A DNA stretch of 64,000 nt from assembly GCA_003344405.1 (NCBI GenBank), contig NOWV01000016.1, forward strand, positions 496,001 to 560,000, written 5' to 3'. The stretch is from Trichoplax sp. H2. Its lineage: Eukaryota > Placozoa > Uniplacotomia > Trichoplacea. The notes under the pieces are model-generated. The model worked only from the letters and a program-made list of their open reading frames with translations, ran no database searches and was not told the DNA's origin. The position numbers were made by a program, and so were the translations under genes. Position 1 is the first letter of the stretch; each line of letters starts with the position of its first letter. This document shows, one piece after another, positions 60,701 to 64,000 of this stretch.

Positions 60701-63668
60701 ACGAAATTAAATAAAATAGTAAATCTTAAGACTGATCACATTTGTAATAATAGTAGATAAATCAGCTTACTTACTTTCTAGATTTTATTCGATAAGCACA
60801 TACGAGGATTGAGAATTAATATGGAAGAAAATGAGTTAAACCGACAAAATCAGAATACAAAAGCTTCCTTATATTGAAAGAACTGAATAATTCACTCTTA
60901 AGTAAATAATGTCGTCTAACATATATATATATAATTTGTAGTAGTATCCTGACCAAAATTGGTGTAAAATTTTCTATTATACTTACGCCCTATATCGTAC
61001 GTCAAAAGCCAAATACATTTAGATTTGAGGAATGCGGAATATGCAAATGCAAAATTTCCAGTTATTTAGTACAAAGTAAGTAAGCTATTATCCTTTATTT
61101 TTTACAGGTATATCGCCATATAATATTGCTGTTATAGTAAATATTCCGTCAAAATTTACTTATTGTCAATTAATAGGATTTTTAAATTAATGTTATGTAA
61201 CATTCATTTTTATTACAAACGCTATAGTTCAGTAAAAAAAAGTGCTGTAATACTATAGTCTACTGTAGATTAATTCATTGGATATATACGTACCATCTAT
61301 CGGTTTTATTCGTAACAGAGCCGAGAAAGTTGAAAGAAAACAATAGAAAACAAGATTGTAACCATTACTTCAATTTTGAGATTCACTGCAGAGCAGTGGT
61401 ATGTAAAGATTTATACAGTCACTAATTTATAGCAATCGCTAGCCATACGTAAGAGTACTTTATAAAGAATAGTTAATCGAAATGGAATTAAAAATTAAAT
61501 CCTTTAAAGCTTTAATTATTTGCTACATCATATAAGTGTCATCTGCGCATATATCCGATTAAACTATAACAAAAAATTCAAAATATTTTTTCGGTAGCTG
61601 TAAGTTAGCTTGAACAGTCATAAACGTTTTCAAACTTACAATCTATTGGTAGATTGATCGTGTAATTTTCACGGCAGGATTGGAGAAAGAGTGTAACGAA
61701 AGTATAAATCAAAAATAGGCGAAGTGGTTAGGATATGAATATAACTCCTTCTCGGGTCACACAACCTCCTCTTATGGTATCTAATTTGCTAATAATATTT
61801 CAGCTCAGACAATATAGTACTTAATGGATAGTTACAGTATATCATATTATACCACTCCGCTGGCGTATTGTTCACATAACACATCAAAATTTATTATTTC
61901 CAACACTAATGACACGAAGCTGACAAAAATAAAGACTACATGTGGCATGTAAGAGATGACCTTGCGTAGATTTACGAGAGACAATTTATAACCAATCTCA
62001 CTAAACACATCTCTAGTGCTACGTTATCGTAACATGATAATTCGTATGTATAGGTAGGTGTTACGAAGCCTCTGAGTCATTTCATGTAAGACGATTCTAT
62101 CAACCATGCTCTACCAATGTAGGCTAGATTATATTCCATTATTAAGATCGATCCTTCGATGACTATTCTACCTACTTTCTATAAAATATCATTTAATAAA
62201 AAATCAGTAACAATTAGTACTATCAAAACTAATAAAACAATAACTTTAAACGAGATTAGGGTGAAGTTCTAGTACCTGTATATAATAACTATCGAGGACT
62301 TCTAAAAGTCCTCTTGAACTTATATACAGTATGACATAGTACACACTGTGATATGTAAATGTACATAATATGCAATGATGAAAACTGCCTAAATATCAAT
62401 TTTTTACTTTAATGAACAAAAGCTTCAATAATCTACCACTGATAACGTATATTCTGTCAACGTCAATATAAGCTTACTTCCTAAAGAATTGCGTCCAATG
62501 CCACCACGATTGCAATATTGCAATATTACGAAAATAAGAGCTCAAGATCAGTATACATTACTTAGGCCATAACATTGAAAATTGTAAATACAACAAATTT
62601 ACTATTACGAACTTTGTACAACAATACAATCAAAGTGATTTTGTAGCTACAGAAGCTTCATTTTATATTGATTTGCCTTAATTATGTTAATTAAAAAAGA
62701 CATAATGAATCTGAAGTATCTATTACACAAGATTACAGCATAGCTAGTCAGATATAGATTGACTGCTAATATCCTTTCAACCAGTCATCAAACTATAGTT
62801 TTTGGCTATATAAATTATATAATATTTCGAAAGAATAACAGTAAATCATATAGTAATTAATTACTTACTTCCTAGAATTTCCAAAGGTGACGTTATTTAT
62901 TAAAAGGGAATAAAAAAAGCATTCTGTTAGCTTGTATAGCAGTTAACGGATAAATCTTAAATAAGAATAGAATTACATATAATTTTGCAATCCTATCTAG
63001 ATTAAGTTTGCTTATTACAGTATGCTATGCATCATAAAACAATAAAAATAAATCATAAATTACAATATTTTACAAAAGAGGTATTAGACGTCTATTATAC
63101 AGTATTTAATCGTACAAGTACATTACAAGGTATCGCAGGAAGAAGTATAGAGGTTAATCAAATTGATGTTACGTATCCCATTGCAGATCTATTCTTTGTG
63201 AATTACTGCATTTCATCACATATCATATCCCATATCCGCATATTTATTCATAAATACACTATGCATACAGTATATCGTATTCACTTTCATAGATAAAATC
63301 TACTTACTTGCTGTTATGATTGCCCAAATTTAAAGGTAAGTAAACGGTTGATGTATAATTTATTGCAGAGACAGACACACAAAATAAAGTTAGGAATGTC
63401 AGTACAATACTTTTACATTAAATTATACCACATCCGTGAAAATCTTTGCCCAAAAAAATCAAATTTAGAATTCATTATAACTTACTCGCTAAATTTTCAT
63501 ATTCCATTAGTGATCAGAATTTCATAAAGGTAAAGGAAAGATAATAAAATCTTATCGTCAATATCAGTATTTATCAGCGATTGTACCACATAGTTTCAAG
63601 CGATTAACATAACACTATATTAACGATGATATCCACTTCAGGCGTTCAACTAGGCAACATATTACTTT
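57771..63668 (-). other. Array of 3-nt composite splice sites (candidate single-codon microexons)
   Basis: Each site reads AG-NNN-GT on the minus strand. Triplets from 5' to 3': AAA 63668-63666 (weak donor), CGA 63488-63486, CAA 63310-63308, GAA 62871-62869, GAA 62480-62478, AAA 62178-62176 (weak), ATT 61642-61640, ATG 61296-61294, GGC 60989-60987, AAA 60777-60775, GTG 60482-60480, CCG 59905-59903, GTA 59500-59498 (weak), GAA 59193-59191, ATT 58969-58967, CGG 58530-58528 and CAG 57773-57771. Ten have exact GTAAGT donors; others have GTAAGC, GTACGT, GTGAGT, GTAAAT, GTAGGT or GTAAT. Read as phase-0 codons none is a stop. Spacing runs from about 180 to 760 bases. The sequences between sites do not look like copies of one another. 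Biological use is inference; the site clustering is directly visible. Confidence 0.5.
57923..58004 (-). CDS. Candidate 82-nt exon with an internal 15-bp-like repeat
   Basis: On the minus strand an acceptor (TTTATCACCCTCAG) and a GTGAGT donor bound 82 bases. Phase 0-to-1 reading gives LDEATYERTTPYERKSANES then TQCYNRD, with tyrosines in repeated YER contexts. Phase 2-to-0 reading gives a Pro/Met/Lys repeat (KPPMKGQPPMKGKAPMK). Both frames are open because CCTATGAAAGGA-type DNA is repeated. The first connects in phase to the exon at 57241-57287. Confidence 0.4.
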
Positions 63669-63841
63669 CTACCAATGCAATAATACTACGGTAGATCCTT
63701 TATGACGTACTATTATTAAATATACAGTATAATATTGACTTAATAACAAATTTCAACAAGAAGATTCGTTAATCATTCGTGATATTAAATAATATCCAGA
63801 ATCACTTTATGTGCCCAGTGAAGTATTATCGCTCCACTTAC

Positions 63842-63862
63842 AATATCGTATAAAGATTGTGA
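63842..63862 (-). CDS. Candidate 21-nt microexon (SQSLYDI)
   Basis: Minus strand: acceptor GGTTAGACTTGCAG, 21 bases, GTAAGT donor. Phase 0 encodes seven residues with a YDI tyrosine motif. It is upstream of the 3-nt sites and probably belongs to the same gene. A further GTAAGT donor at the right window edge (63993-63998) suggests the gene continues beyond 64000. Confidence 0.35.
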
Positions 63863-64000
63863 CTGCAAGTCTAACCTAGTGATACTTAAACTTAAACATG
63901 TCGTTTAATGCTATGTATAAACTAAAGAGAAGTATGCTATAGATAGTCATCGTAGAGATGTAACGCAAAGCATTCACATGATCAACGATAGTACTTACGC

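Noticed and set aside
1-64000. tRNA or rRNA genes, CRISPR arrays, intact transposon genes
   Set aside because: I saw no cloverleaf with A/B boxes, no rRNA core sequence, no spacer-repeat array and no reverse transcriptase or transposase frame. A covariance-model and repeat-library search would be more sensitive than reading by eye.

Overview
This is eukaryotic nuclear DNA from an animal. It is AT-rich, with GT-AG introns in almost every gene, simple and satellite repeats, and three 20-base N gaps. The gene set is metazoan: POFUT1, a C12orf57/protein C10 homologue, an IER2/IER5-like immediate-early gene, SRD5A3, EDEM3, GTF2B, SPOUT1, EIF3G and PTPA. Compact, conserved, intron-rich genes separated by short intergenic DNA fit an early-branching animal such as a placozoan. 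That placement is inference; nothing in the window proves the species. All homology calls rest on recalled protein families, and exon borders come from reading splice sites and checking that phases agree.

Layout: 1-1.9 kb small tandem repeats; 1.92-3.37 kb SRD5A3 (+); 4.2-5.2 kb a 200-bp tandem repeat; 7.6-15.9 kb EDEM3 (-, 21 coding exons); 16.3-18.6 kb a GC-richer ~110-bp satellite with a gap; 19.8-22.6 kb GTF2B (+); 23.1-26.4 kb C12orf57-like (-); 29.0-32.4 kb SPOUT1 (-); 34.6-36.5 kb EIF3G (+); 37.5-40.1 kb POFUT1 (-), sharing a 319-bp divergent promoter with PTPA (+, 40.4-43.7 kb); 45.2-45.8 kb an intronless IER2/5-like gene (-) with a TATA box and two SRF-type CArG boxes upstream; 47.5-52.6 kb non-coding DNA with an apparent duplicated contig end; 52.7-54.9 kb an unrecognised six-exon gene (-); 57-64 kb a minus-strand region described next.

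The most unusual feature is at 57-64 kb. On the minus strand there is a series of composite sites in which a 3' splice site (AG), exactly three bases, and a consensus 5' splice site (mostly GTAAGT) follow each other. Ten copies match AG-NNN-GTAAGT exactly and several more are near matches. About 0.1 exact match would be expected by chance in 7 kb of one strand under uniform base composition. The sites look like an array of single-codon (3-nt) microexons, with candidate exons of 21, 82 and 47 nt at its ends. The intervening sequences do not look like copies of each other. I know of no described gene with this architecture. Alternatives are recursive-splicing stations or alternatively used microexons.

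Functionally the window is a set of unlinked housekeeping genes. Several act in the secretory pathway: dolichol synthesis (SRD5A3), ER glycoprotein degradation (EDEM3) and Notch/EGF-repeat O-fucosylation (POFUT1). Others act in transcription (GTF2B), translation (EIF3G), RNA modification or spindle function (SPOUT1), PP2A activation (PTPA) and stimulus response (IER-like). I see no operon or biosynthetic cluster.
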